A stretch of DNA of 64,000 nucleotides, taken from contig OZ038440.1 of NCBI GenBank assembly GCA_964036275.1, positions 10,205,690 through 10,269,689 of the forward strand, written 5' to 3'. This DNA is from Litoditis marina (Eukaryota; Nematoda; Chromadorea; Rhabditida; Rhabditidae). The notes beneath the pieces are model-generated. The model was not told the origin of the DNA. It saw only the letters and a list, made by a program, of their open reading frames with translations, and made no database searches. This document shows, in pieces, positions 13,415-26,200 of the stretch; the first letter of the stretch is position 1; each line of letters starts with the position of its first letter. Made by a program: the position numbers and the translations under genes.

Positions 13415-14941
13415 TTAGAGCTTCATCTTAGCATCGAAGTTGAGATAATCAGATGGGTAGATCATGCTGTCTCTTCCAAGGAGCATGTCCCAGTGCAAAC
13501 GAGACGACTCGAAAACGCCATCGGGTCCGCGGTTGATTTGAGATGCCGTGTTCAGCTCCCTGAAAACGCACATATGCCAAAAAAGAACATTCATTTTTTG
13601 AACCAAGTCAGGAGTCGAACGGGTTTTCAGACTTCTTCACTACGAAAACTTGACTGGTTCATTCATTCTTGAACAATGACCGGAAATCTTTCAAACGAAA
13701 CAACCTACACAACTAGAACAAATAGAACATATGAAGTTGTTTCAGTTGCCTTGAATAGCAACTCATTTAGAATCACTTTAGTTATCTGCAACTCTTTATT
13801 TTAAATATGAATTTAAAATATATTAACTCTTGATTTAAATAATCTATGAAACTGAATCCCTACACAGTGAGCAAAGGGAAAATAATTCATGTTCCGTGAC
13901 ATTTTTGAAGTCAATATTCAAGGAGATTCTATTCAAGTTAAACTAATCCTTACAAGAGCATCTGTTCAGCCTGTCCATTTCCAGCGAGAAGTCTACGCGC
14001 GTTGATGAGACTAGCCACGTTGGTAGTCATGCGAGATCCTTCAGCAAGCAACTCGTGGGGAATAGCACGGGCGAGCTGAAAAGTAACTAAAAATGTCAAA
14101 CCTCATAGAAGTTCCATAGAAGCGCCAAGTGAGGTCGTCTTCGTATTTCGGCAAGCTTGCTGGTGGCAAATGGTTAGAATCATATCAGTTTACTATTTTG
14201 ATGAAAGCGACGGGTTTCCTCACAAAGAATAGTTAGATATTACTGGTCTCGCGTGTGATCATCTCTTTTTTAGTATGCCGTTCATTTATCGGAGAAAAAC
14301 GCTAAACGCACCAATAACAAATCGTCATGGTGTTGATAAGCAGTTGTTTCATTCACTGTATGAAACTTGTTGACTACATTCATTTTTTAGCCTTTCTTTC
14401 CTGAACTTTTAACCCTAAACAATCGCAAATGAGGGGATGTGAGATGTTTCCACAAATGAACTCAATTCATTGACAGTCGTTGAAATCAATTCATGGATGC
14501 TGTTATATCATCGGAAGGTCCTTCCTTAGCCTTCTCTTTGACTGGGCTTAAGGGACAGAACTCTATAAAAATTGATCAAACCGACACTATTCCAGATATG
14601 ATCGATATATCTAAGTAACTCAAACAGAAACATATACCTCAATATAATGCTCAATACCAACGTTACAGTATCAATATGGGAGGGATTCAAGAGTTTTGCA
14701 TTCTTTCGCAACAACCATTTCGCACGGGACTTTCGAATCATTTTGCATTTATTTTGTATTCACACTTTTGAACTCACTTACGATTTCAATAAACTATTCT
14801 ATTCTAGAAACTTACGTTTTTCGGAGCCTCAAAGTCGCTTTTCTCTGCGGTTTCTCCAGCAGGGGAAGTATGGAACGATTTTGGTGTGACATCTTCAGCG
14901 AGAAGATCTTGCTGACGCTTCGATAAATCAACCAGTGACAT
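13415..14941 (-). CDS. Probable proteasome maturation factor (UMP1/POMP-like)
   Basis: Candidate chaperone of 20S proteasome core assembly. Three exons: 14941-14816, 14075-13954, 13559-13415, in phase, 130 residues; human POMP has 141. Identification rests on pattern: a helix with R-x-x-G in SLINARRLLAGNGQAE (human TLRNIQGLFAP), then LxxNTASQINRGPDG, then SSRLHWDMLLGRDSMIYPSD-YLN, which aligns with SSNLSLDVLRGNDETIGFED-ILN at the same spacing. The first Met sits directly on an acceptor-like TGTTTCAG, as expected if a spliced leader is joined at the start codon. The family is short and divergent, so the call is a reasoned inference, not a certainty. Alternatives would be an unrelated small nematode protein. 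It lies 2.3 kb downstream of the Rap GAP gene and 326 bp upstream of MED6, all on the same strand. Confidence 0.58.
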
Positions 14942-17282
14942 CTGAAACAGTGATTGCAAAATGAAAGAAATTACGAAAATGAGCTCTTCTAAAATAAACA
15001 CAAGTACACAAATTGTTCAACTATGAAGCGAGCGTCCAAGTTCTGCGAGGGATGGTTAGAACATAAATAGTTACGATAAAGACGACGACACGTTTTGAAA
15101 CGAACGTGAATATTCCCGATACAAACAAATAAAAACGTAAACGAGTAATTAAATGTGGATGTGGACAATGATTAGCGCGAAAAAAAAATATTGTCGACAA
15201 AATTTTTGAATGTTGACAAATACGCAGAAGTACGGGCCGTGTTTATTGAAGTCCTCCACATACCGTAATGCACAGGTGGGAAAAAATTCAAACGCCGGCT
15301 GTCACTAAGAAATCAGGCAAAAAAAAAATTCGTGATATATCCAATCGTTCAGAAAATTCATCATCTGGAGAACCAAAAGTTATATATGAGAAAGGACAAC
15401 ATCTGAGTTGTAGTTTCCAGGCCAATTCTACAACTAACCGGGTTTTTAGGTAACCTAACCCTTTTTTGGTAACCTATTTTTGAGGTTACCTTGGTAGGTA
15501 ACCTGAAAGTAACCTGAAACTAAAATTCGGTTACCGTTCAAACTAACGGTAAAAACCACATTTTGCCTTAGAAAAACAGGTAACCGGTTTTTCATTTTAG
15601 GTTACCTACCGGTTACCTACTGAGGTAACCTCAAAAATAGGTTACCAAAAAAGGGTTAGGTTACCTAAAAACCCGGTTACATATAGAATTCACCTAGTTT
15701 CCACTCTATACGCGCCACTATTCACGCGTTTCAACCAAAGAACAAAGGGATCAAACTACAAACACATCGAGATAGGGCGACATATACCGTATAGGTTTGC
15801 TTTTAAACCCCATAGTAACATCCAGAGAAAGAAAATATTCCTTAGACACCAAACCCTAGATTCCCGTTCTCCTTGTCAAACATTTCCCGTGATTCGTAAT
15901 AGTGAACAGCACATTATACACAAACGCCTTAGGTTCTAATCTATAGTGCAATCATTACACGTTATTCTGTTTTTGCAAAACTAATTCCTATTAATACAAT
16001 AATGTCAATTCATCTTGTTTGGTCTCGATACGCCATTTCAAACATTCGTCAGAGCAACCAACTTGAAACTTCAGACTCGTTTTATACACAAGTCAATCGC
16101 TAATCTTAGACGGTCTAGTTTAGAACGAAATTTATTGTAAAAAAAAAACAAGAATATACAATACAAAAACGACTAAACTTCATCCTCAGCACTTGTATTC
16201 AAACAGATCGACTTTTTTGGCTCTATCCACATTTCAGTTCGGATGTGCTCCATATATATTCGTTAGGGTGTAAACTCATTCCTTACATTTTGAATAGTTT
16301 CTGGTGGCTTCCGAATGCAGAAAGCAGAATGTTCAAATCATAAAGATAATTTCCATTTACATGAGAACAAAATCTGTTTTGTCAAAATGTACTAGATTAG
16401 ACTTGGAAAATGTGTAACGTGAATAAATGTCAAGAAATTTTGTTATAGCACTTTTCTTTTTGTTCTTTGTTTTATTCCCCAAACATGAATTGGAGCGAAC
16501 GAGAATTTGAAATATAGATAGAACCAGAGTAGATATTCTGGAACATTCCGACACCTCGATCACACCCTACGTCTCTCGCTTTGTGCCCCATATTGCGAGA
16601 CTGCAAGGTGTAAGAGCAGGGAAAGAGCGTATGTTTGAGTGAGACGCAGGTTCGGATCGCGAGGTCGGGATAGTCCTGCATAACTACTCAGAAAGTACCA
16701 TCCATTGTACAAGATGAATAACAGCCAACAAGACGGGATATTCCTGATTACGTTGGAGAGTACTGATTGGAAAATATTTGAACAGCAATAATTGTGTTTG
16801 GCAATTCAACAGAATATTTAAATTTGAGACTAGAAAGCCGAATGATTGCCACATAGTGAAAAAGTGTTGTTCCATGCAAAAACTTATCTATCACCATTAT
16901 AATGGAAGTAAATTGAATAATATGGTCGGATGGGAAAAACAGTCGAACACTAAAAACACAAACCTACACCGAAAATGTGCTTCAGTGAGATTTCAATAGG
17001 AAACTATATACACAACCGGAAGCGTTTAGTTCAAAATCATATAAGGAATGCGCGGTGATCAAAAACTAATGAAAATCAATAAAAAATAGAAAAGTCGAAT
17101 ATTAATCCTTCTTGAATGAGTTAGGGTTTGTGGATCTGGTGAAGTGTGTTATACGTACAAAGATATATTTTCCTTGACGGTAAATGCACCAATGTTGAAC
17201 ACAGAAAACTTTGTGCAGATGAGGGTACTGTTTGGTTAAAGAACCACTCTTCTCGGTAATAATATGGGGTTCTGATGCCGTG
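14942..17282. other. Gap with fold-back element; 3' flank of Rap GAP gene
   Basis: No coding exon recognised. Contains the fold-back element at 15436-15678, a copy of the GATCAAACTACAAACAC repeat at 15749-15811, and the likely 3' untranslated region of the Rap GAP gene just below 17283. An 80-codon open frame runs on below that gene's stop codon, but it is in another frame and is not needed by the model. Confidence 0.5.
15436..15678. repeat. Fold-back (MITE-like) element with GGTAACC palindromes
   Basis: The left end begins AACCGGGTTTTTAGGTAACC and the right end is its reverse complement (GGTTACCTAAAAACCCGGTT). Inverted arms of roughly 60 bp contain repeated GGTAACC or GGTTACC units around a centre of about 120 bp. 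No coding capacity. A truncated relative occurs at 31209-31326. This structure fits a non-autonomous DNA transposon; no clear target-site duplication was seen. Confidence 0.7.
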
Positions 17283-20200
17283 CTATCGCTTTTCCATGCT
17301 AGTTCTGAATCGCTCCAGTTCTCTTCGTGTGTTGTCATGACCTTGACGCTCCTGAAAAAGCAACATTTGTGGAAGCGCTACAATTATTAGTAACCTTGCT
17401 GGAAACTTGTTAGCCATAATAGTTTTTCGGTTTAGTTTCATCTGTAATTTGCTATATTCCTACTCTGGGAGTTCCCTGGGAGAATGGGTTTTAGACTAAG
17501 GCAAAACACGTAAATTGTTGCAAGTTGGAGTTTGTCAACTAGTTTGTTAGCAACTGGGATCGCTGGTGATGATGGTAGGTAGTAGTCAAGCAGTTACAAG
17601 TTCCTAAAAACATACCTGATTGAGTTGTTTGCGAAGTTGTTGGATCATGAGTTCGAGAGCCCTCTTCTCCTGCAGAGTTCGTTCCAAGTGCATCTGGCAA
17701 CGTGCCAGCTCGCTGGCTTCTCCCTCGTTCGTCGACTCGCGCGCAGACAGTGGGGCCTGCACCATCACAAGTTTAGTGATTTTCAAAACCATTTTGAGAA
17801 AGAAACAGTAACGTTTGAATGACTTTTATTACCTTGACGTTCTCCTCTAATACGGGGGATCGTAGAAACTCGTCCGACTGAGCCCGATTCAGTCCCTTCG
17901 GAGCATTCAGAAGAATACACATGTGTTCGTGGACAGAAGTGCTCTGCGGTTTCCGGAAGCCCGTTTTTGGAGCAGTGGCAGACGGAGAACTGAAAGAGAA
18001 CAGGGATGAGAGCAGCGGAATAAGAGATTGTATGATTCAAACGTTCAAACGGTACAAATTTCTCTGTTCGACACTGTTTAAAGTTTGATTTTTCGAGCGT
18101 TATTAGGTGAGAAGGTTGTGATAACATACGAACACCAACACTATGATACATGTACACAAAAGAAATGATGTAAGCAGTGGGAAACGATGTATTATGTTGG
18201 CAAATGATGTATTATGTACAAACTATAGTGAGTGCCAAATTAATAAACTTCTGTGTCTCACCGGAATCGAACCTGCGAGCAAAAGATTCGAAGCAAGGCG
18301 CTAATCACTGCGCTATTAGTTGCTATTAGAGCACATGATGGGCAGGCGTTGGAACCGAAAACCTGTGTGGGCACACAGCGAAAAGTGAGATATACAGTAC
18401 CTTCCCGCCTTTCCGTTGGCAACGACTATACAATGTTTGGTGCACAGAACGAAGTAATGTGCGCAGTAGAAAGTACTGTATACAGTATGCCTCAGACGAC
18501 CCACCTAGTGCTATTTGCCCGTACACTGCCGTCCGCTCGTTTCGTGGTAAATGAGAAAGATCTATCATCGAAGGAGCCGGCGGGACTACTGGTAGCGGAG
18601 TTGGCGTATTCCTGATTCCGCATCCGAAACATGTTCTGGTACCTATATGAAAGATTTGCAATCAACTCATTCAATAAATACACATAGTTCTTGTGTCTCA
18701 ATCCGTCCACATTATTGGATTTCAATAGATTAATTGAGTTGTTTAATTGAGAATAGATTAACCACCATTGTTTACACGCACTATGCAGGTGACTACCACG
18801 CATACGCAATGTTAGTTTGTTAGGAGCACAATTTATTTATCAACTGCACAACGAAGTGCGCTGAACAAAAAAATCTCGATAACATGGAATGAATCATCAA
18901 TGTTTCGAAAAGTTTAAGTAAGTAAAAGCTAGGAGGAAAAGTTTTGCGTAACAGTAGTGCGTTGTTGCACACTTTGTACACACTGTTGAGCACTGAAAAA
19001 CCATTATTGTTGATAGGTATTCATCTGAGGGTTATAACATATATTAAAATAACTCACGACATGGGTTGTCGAGCGAACGAATCGGGTGTCAGCATCTGTT
19101 CGAGACCTTTGACAGCCGGACAATGGGGGTCTTCGCAGCTGGAAAAACGAGTTTATAGGTCCAGGACATCGTACAACGACCACAATTTGAAAAAAGCTGC
19201 TATATCCTAGCAATTCTACTAAACAATTTACGTGTTGTACGAGATTTTTCATCTTTGAATCGACGTGAGAGGCGAATCTTTACGTACTGTATCGACAATC
19301 GACTCTTATGCAATATAACTGCATGTAATGGGTATAACCAATAAAATCAGTGCGACAAAATGAGCCATTTATTTGTTTTAGAATGTAATTTTAACTTACC
19401 CTCTTCTAGGAGATCCATCCTGTGCGGGAGAGATGAGCAATAACCGAACGGTCTCAGAGTCATTCATCATTTGGGTAATACGGTCGAGAGACAGCGTAGC
19501 CACAGTCAAACTCTCCATCTGAATAGAATAGAATTTAATAGATTAGAATGCTAATTTGAAATTTAACACGTGTCTTTCCACATTGGTATAGGTGGCAATC
19601 CCATTATAATGATATTGAAGCAAAGTCGATTCCGACAAGAAGTTTTCAGAGGAAGTTGTAATCGGAAATAGAAGAATATATCAATAATTTTCCTTATTTT
19701 AAAACAATCACCACAATGTTGAGATGTTGCAATGCAACATTTGGGTTGTTACATTGGGATGCCAAGTAGTCTACTCGATCAAGTTTTCTACAGTTTGTTT
19801 CCAGGGATAATTGAGGTAAGCATTGATCATCAAGGTAAAATATATGCACAGAAAAAGTCAAGACCACCGTACCTCTACAATCCTACTGCCCTGTCGCAGA
19901 CCGGCCTTCCACGAGGACTGGTACATCTCCACATCGGTGACTACTCCTTCCTCCTGCACATGGAATCCCCATTGCTCACTGGTTCGCGAACGCCGTAATA
20001 TTACCTGAAAAATTACTTTCTAGGTTTTAAACGAGAATAATGATACAAAACGACTGACATGATAAAGACGAAATCCGAGTAATAATCTCTAGAATCTTCA
20101 CTCAATGCATCCTAAATAGGCATTGACTATACGCGATGCATGCCTGCGCCATACCAAAGCGGTTTGTCAAGCTCGGACTCACTTCAAATCAATTTCGGTA

Positions 20201-23200
20201 AATCAATCAAGTTCCTATGCAGAACTTCAACTAGTTTGTTCTGTGTGTTTGGGGTATGATTCTGAAGCTCGACCCGACTGAGATACTTCTATTCAAATCT
20301 GGGATCCGCTACGGTTTCCTGCTGTAACGTGCACACGAGTTGTAGTTTGATCTGCGCACAGAGCACACATTGCAAATTACATCTGAGAAACACAGAAATA
20401 AAACTATAGACACTTCCGATAGGTAAATTTCTAGCTTGCTGTTCGCCGAACAATCTCTATACCGTACCTCTTTGGCCTCGTCGCCCTTCGTGACAGCCTG
20501 AAGTCGCGAAATGAGAGCGTTCAGTTCCACTTCACTTCCGGTCTCGGTGCAACATCGGAGAAGTAACATCTCGCCGTGATCATAATATATCTTCAGCCTG
20601 GAATCGAGACAAAGTTTGAAATGGAAATAAGTGAATTTATGTTAATTTTTACAACAAAACACCGACATCAGAATGTTTGGTTGCGAGTTTTGGAACATGT
20701 GAAAGGGGACGAAACCCTGATTTCTATACAGATGGACGGAATTTAAAACCTAATCCGTTCGTAATCCGTTACGAACGGATTAGGTTTCAAAAGTTCATGT
20801 TTTCCGGAGATTTCGTAGTAGAATAGGTTCGAAACTGCTTGCATTAATCAGATTTGAAGTTCTCACCCGATATCAGTGTTGGCCCATCCAATTATGGAGT
20901 GGGTGGGAGTGGTGAATAGAACCACTCCGGACGGTCGTTCCAGTAGAACCAACGACTCGTGCGACAGACCGAGGATGCAGGAGATTCTCTGGAATATGGT
21001 GGCTCAAACAAAAATTCATTGTTGGTTTGTTTGTTGGTCAACATTCGCTCAGATCGTACTGTTGTATTCAAAAACCATACTATGGGAACATTGAAGTGTT
21101 ACCCCCACCTTTTGAGTTTGTATTGCGTTTGGGGAATTGACGATCTTCTAATCCTGTTGTTCTAGTGGTACAATGAACAATTATCAATGAACATGAACCA
21201 TTTCAAAGTCATAGAACAAACCTGATTGGTGGAGTGATCGTGTACATCAACTATCCAGGAAAGGGCTCCGCGCATATTCACCAGTTCGGGTTTCGGGTTG
21301 TTTCGCTCTCTTCGTTTAACACTGCCACCCAAAAAACGACCTGAAGAAACGAGTCGGTTTCTATGGAGATTAATGAACTAGGTCAAATAACATAATCTCT
21401 GGTGTCTGAATACAAACTGGGTTGTGATTTGCAGACTAGCAAAACTTCAGTTTATTTACTTCTGTAAATTTCATTCCTTCAACTAGGCTCTATGTGTTAT
21501 CGATTTATTCAGAGTTTGTTTCTCCTGAAAAGTAAACGTTTAGGTTCAACGCTAATCCAATTCAAATGCAATCAATACAATTGTTTTCAACAAATTTGTA
21601 CCACTTACTGGCGATGCGGCTCGGTCCCTCGTTCTGATGAGGGCCCACGTAGTTCTCGCAGAGGTCTCGCAGCGCTTCGCGCCGCGTTCGAGCCGCCATG
21701 GTGGCAAATTTCTTGGACCGGTGCACCGCGTTCTCGGCGTTCACAACTGGAATTATAGTCGTTTGAGTTTGCTCTAGATTACAAAGTGAATACATATTAA
21801 AACATTACTTCACAAAAAAGACTACAGAAACGGTTTTGTACGTTTCACACTACTTTTGTACGTTTGACGGACTATCAATAAGCCTAAATTACCTTCGATT
21901 TCGGGCCTTCAATCAGTTTATGTATCACTTCTGATTCACGATTTGTGAGAAAATCATATATTACTTTTGGTGAGTATCCAGTCGTGCAGTTCGGCGCATT
22001 TGCTGAAACAAGCTCCATTGGGAACGGGCGGTCCGAATGGCGGCACATCTTTGGAACGAGCCACCGCGATACTGAAACATTTGTAGACCAATCTAAGTTG
22101 TAGTTCAATGTGCTCAGCGTATTTCCGGCATCAAACTACAAGTACATGATCAGTACAACATTGTTCTAGGGTTTAGTTTGATCCCGTTGCATTTCGAACA
22201 ATGTTAGACAATAATGGCGTGCATCGAGATCGAAATAAAACGAGAAGTTGGTCACTTCTTATAAACTGTCAATGTTTCTGTAGTTTGATTCCGCAGTGTT
22301 TGGTCAAAATTATGGTGTGTATCGAGATAAAACGAAGATTTGGTCATTTCCTATACCTGTAAGTGGTGTTGTCCGTACACGCATTCTGAACCCGAACGAT
22401 GATGAATACGTGTTGGAAGTGACTTCGCACAGTGATGGGAGAAAAGGGAAGGGCTCCCGGCTCTTGGAATATGATCGTCACCATGTCATTCCCGATGTGC
22501 CGTTTTCGAGATAACTGAAACAAAGGAGTTGAACAATCCTGAACAGTTAGTTTTCGTTTTCGGGAAAATAGAGAATTAAAGCGACTTACTCACATCGCTC
22601 TTCCTATGCAACATTTTATTCCAACACAAAAATGTCAACATCTGGCCGGCAGAAACCCCTCAAAAGCATCATGAGATACCTCATGAGCAATAACTCACGA
22701 GCATATCATGGGATTCTATTGGTTGTTATGCGTCAACATTATAAGTTAACGAGTAGCTCATGAGGTGTTCATGAGATTCGCATGAGGTTGAAAGGATTGC
22801 TACGCCGCCTGCTAGTCAGAGGTGTCTATCAAGTCAACGATGCACGAATACAAACTGTTTTTGTGATAGTACTCTTTATTCATGAAAAACAGAATTGTTT
22901 GATTTTTTATTGTTTGACACCTATGCAAACGAACTTTGTTTTGTTATTATAAAATACAAAGAAAACCACTTGCCTGCTGTTTATTGCTGGGTGTGAAAGG
23001 TAACAGGGTGGAGACGTGAAACATGATTTCATGGGCTTGGTGCTCGACGAAAATAGAATAGGTACCGGTAGTGTCGCCTCGAGTATCCAGACCACCCTGA
23101 AAACATGCTTGATTGGTTAATCACTCTAGGGAATAACCAAACTATAGTCGTCGCCAACGGAAAAGTGGGAGGGTACTGTATATCTCACTTCCCGCTGTGT

Positions 23201-26200
23201 ACGCACACATGTCTCTGATTCCAAAGCTTTCCGGGTATGCACTCTAATAGCGGAGCGCTTGGCCTCTTGCTACAAATCTTTTGCTCGCAGGTTCGATTCC
23301 GGCTTCAGACAGAAATTTATAAATTTGGCACCCCCTATACCAACGATCGTTGTAGTATGATCTTACAACATGTCGTCATTCACAAATTTTGATAGAAGAG
23401 GAACGGATTGAACAAAGTATAGGGTTTGATCGTTTCCAAACCAGTCTGTCTATACGGTGTGTTGCCCTGGAACGCTGTATTTGTAGTTTGATCTTGAAAT
23501 TTATTTCCAGAACTGGTCTCTTGAATGAACGTACTAAAAGTGCACCATTTTTGTTGACAAAAATGAACTATGGTGTGGTCGAAATTACTTGAAATCTGAG
23601 ACACGTAAGTGAGAACATTACCTTATATTGCTCCCAACCCTTCAGCTTGACCCGTTGTCCAAGAAAATCGAGGAACTCGTCAAATGCCGGCGTAGATGCT
23701 TCTGTAACTAATCGTTTTGCATATGTTTGGTTGCTCGTTTTGTTGATTTGTTTTGTTTGTTCTGCCGGAAGAGACATTTTTGGAAACATGTTATGAATGA
23801 GACGTTTTTTATTATCTATTTGTTCTAGTAGAACCCTCACCGTTGTTGTACATTTGTTCTTCTGTGCTCTGTCCCGCCTTGCATAGCATGACGCCCACTT
23901 TGTATCTGGTGTAGATCGGTTGCTCGTCGATTTTCATGAGTAATTCTTCTACTCGGGGAGATTGAATTGCCGGTCGCAGAACACCAAAACTTATTCGAGG
24001 ACAAACCTGAAAAACATATTCTGCCTATATTAAAACTAATAATAGAATAGATAAATCTATATATAGAGGATAACAAAACAGTTTCCTTCTACTCTTGCCC
24101 TGAACAACGGGAGTTGTATGTTGTGCAGAGGGGTCTATGGGCTAAAAATTCATGTGCAAAGATCTATGAGATATCTACAGTTTACGTAACACGTTCCCAA
24201 AATCCTGCAATTGAACTAAAACAGACAAATAGCAAGCTTTCCAAAACCATTTTGTCGCGGTGCTAGTTTCAGTACTGACCAGTTCAATAAGTTCTCGTAG
24301 AAGTGGTCGGTTGGAGCGGTCTGAGCTTTCCGCCAATGCTTCTTCCGGAACGGCTATCCGCATGGTACGTAACTGAAATCAACCAACTGAACTGTTAACT
24401 TTCAGTTTTAATTATTTAGTTTGGCTATGTTTAATAAAGGCTAAATCCGCGGAAAAAACTTTAATTGAACAAAACATAGAGAAAAAACAATCAGCTGGCA
24501 GTTTTAAAACTACATATCAGCGTCCTGAACGAGTACAAAGTGCAAAACTAATTACTCACATCACTTATCCTGATGATGAGTCTAAAAATAGCGCCGGCCA
24601 TGCCGGTTTTCCGTTCGTTCGCCTCCCGAACCATACTGACGGCGACTGGTCCCAACTCATCGTCCATCCCGAAATATTCCACATGCGCTGAAGAACATAG
24701 TCTATTCCATTGTGATACTCTACAGTACGACCTCGGAAGAGTTGAGTCAAATTGAAAAACCACCAAATGAATAATCATATACTGTAGGGGGTCGGGGATC
24801 AGTGAAACGGAGTATAATCCAATGGTTCTACTTGTGAATATTTGCTGTAGTTACTTGTACAAGGCGTGTGAACTGTTTGAAGCATTAAAAAATAGCTGAT
24901 GGAACAAAACTATACCAGCACTGTTTCATTACAGTTGCACTACTTTGGTCATTGAGACTTGAACAATTTTATTGATTGAGCAGACCTAATAGTTTCAGTG
25001 TTCGGATAGACTAAACTTCGGACATTCTTTTCACGTTTACATTTCTCACGTGAACGTGGAACTCACATCGTCCCGCGAAGCAGTGTCGATAGTAGTAGGA
25101 CCCTATATCCTGTGGTTCAATAACAGTTTTTGGCTGCCTGGCAGCACATAATCGACCTCCTAGATACACGTTTGACACGTCCTCCAGAATACCCGCTTCG
25201 GCAGCACCGTGCTAGAAATATTATCAAAATTTTATACAAAACAGATCAATATGAAAGGGCACTCAATCTCCACTCAAACAGTTGTGTTTCAGCGCCAGTA
25301 TTCCGTCGAAAAAGGATTACATGCAGATTGCGATGTAAAAGCTTAAAATATTCCCAAGTGTAACTGCTTTCGACTCTCTCATGCTAGAAAAGCGTTATCA
25401 TAACGTTTCTATCAAAGGAAAACTATGAAACTCACCTCTCGCATCCACGTTTCACACTCATGAGCCTCTATTGGTCCCTCACTGGTCTGGCGGTTCAGTG
25501 AAAGACGTCTGGTTGGTTCCCAGCCCATTTCATTTCTGGAATTTAAATAGTTAGGTACGGAAGCCAAATGTTTTGTCGCACATTCGGTCAACTGTGCCGG
25601 ATTCGTTTTTTGAAGTAGAAACTAGGAGCAACATGAGCCAAACCACCGATTCTGACCAGCTACAAAACTGAAGGAGTAAGCAGATCCGGAGACCAAAAAA
25701 GTGAGTCTGGTAGTTATGATTAGTCTACGTTAGCTGAGTCTTCGCAACATTCATTCTCTTCCAATCTCGTTTCCGCACTCGCAGTTTCGCTCAACAGGTG
25801 CTCGTATATATTACTTTTTTTAAAGGTGTGAAGGTGGTAGTCGTTAAAGCTAAAAGAACGATTATCGACGTTGGGTAAGGTAGGGTGAGATGTCTTCATA
25901 AACTTTTGATGAATTGTGGTAAGGATGTTCCCAATTTATTGATGGGCTAACCTGAATGCCGGACAACTAGCCAGAAGTTCGTTGCATTTTCCGTCTCCAG
26001 AATCGTCTTCGCATGGTGACTGCGCCTGACTCGCACCTGGAGTGAACAAATAATGAAAATAAACAAAACAAAACTTGAGGGGGGGGGATTATTAAAACGC
26101 AAGCCTGTTCTGATAGGATTGTTTGAAAGGCATCCAATTGTGTTCCATCTCATGTAAGAGTTGACTTCAAACATAATCGGGATCAATGGGTCGGGCCTCC

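Noticed and set aside
18250..18325. A tRNA gene on the minus strand
   Set aside because: A- and B-box-like motifs are present, but the acceptor and anticodon arms pair poorly and the whole unit recurs at 23141-23339, so a SINE fits better.
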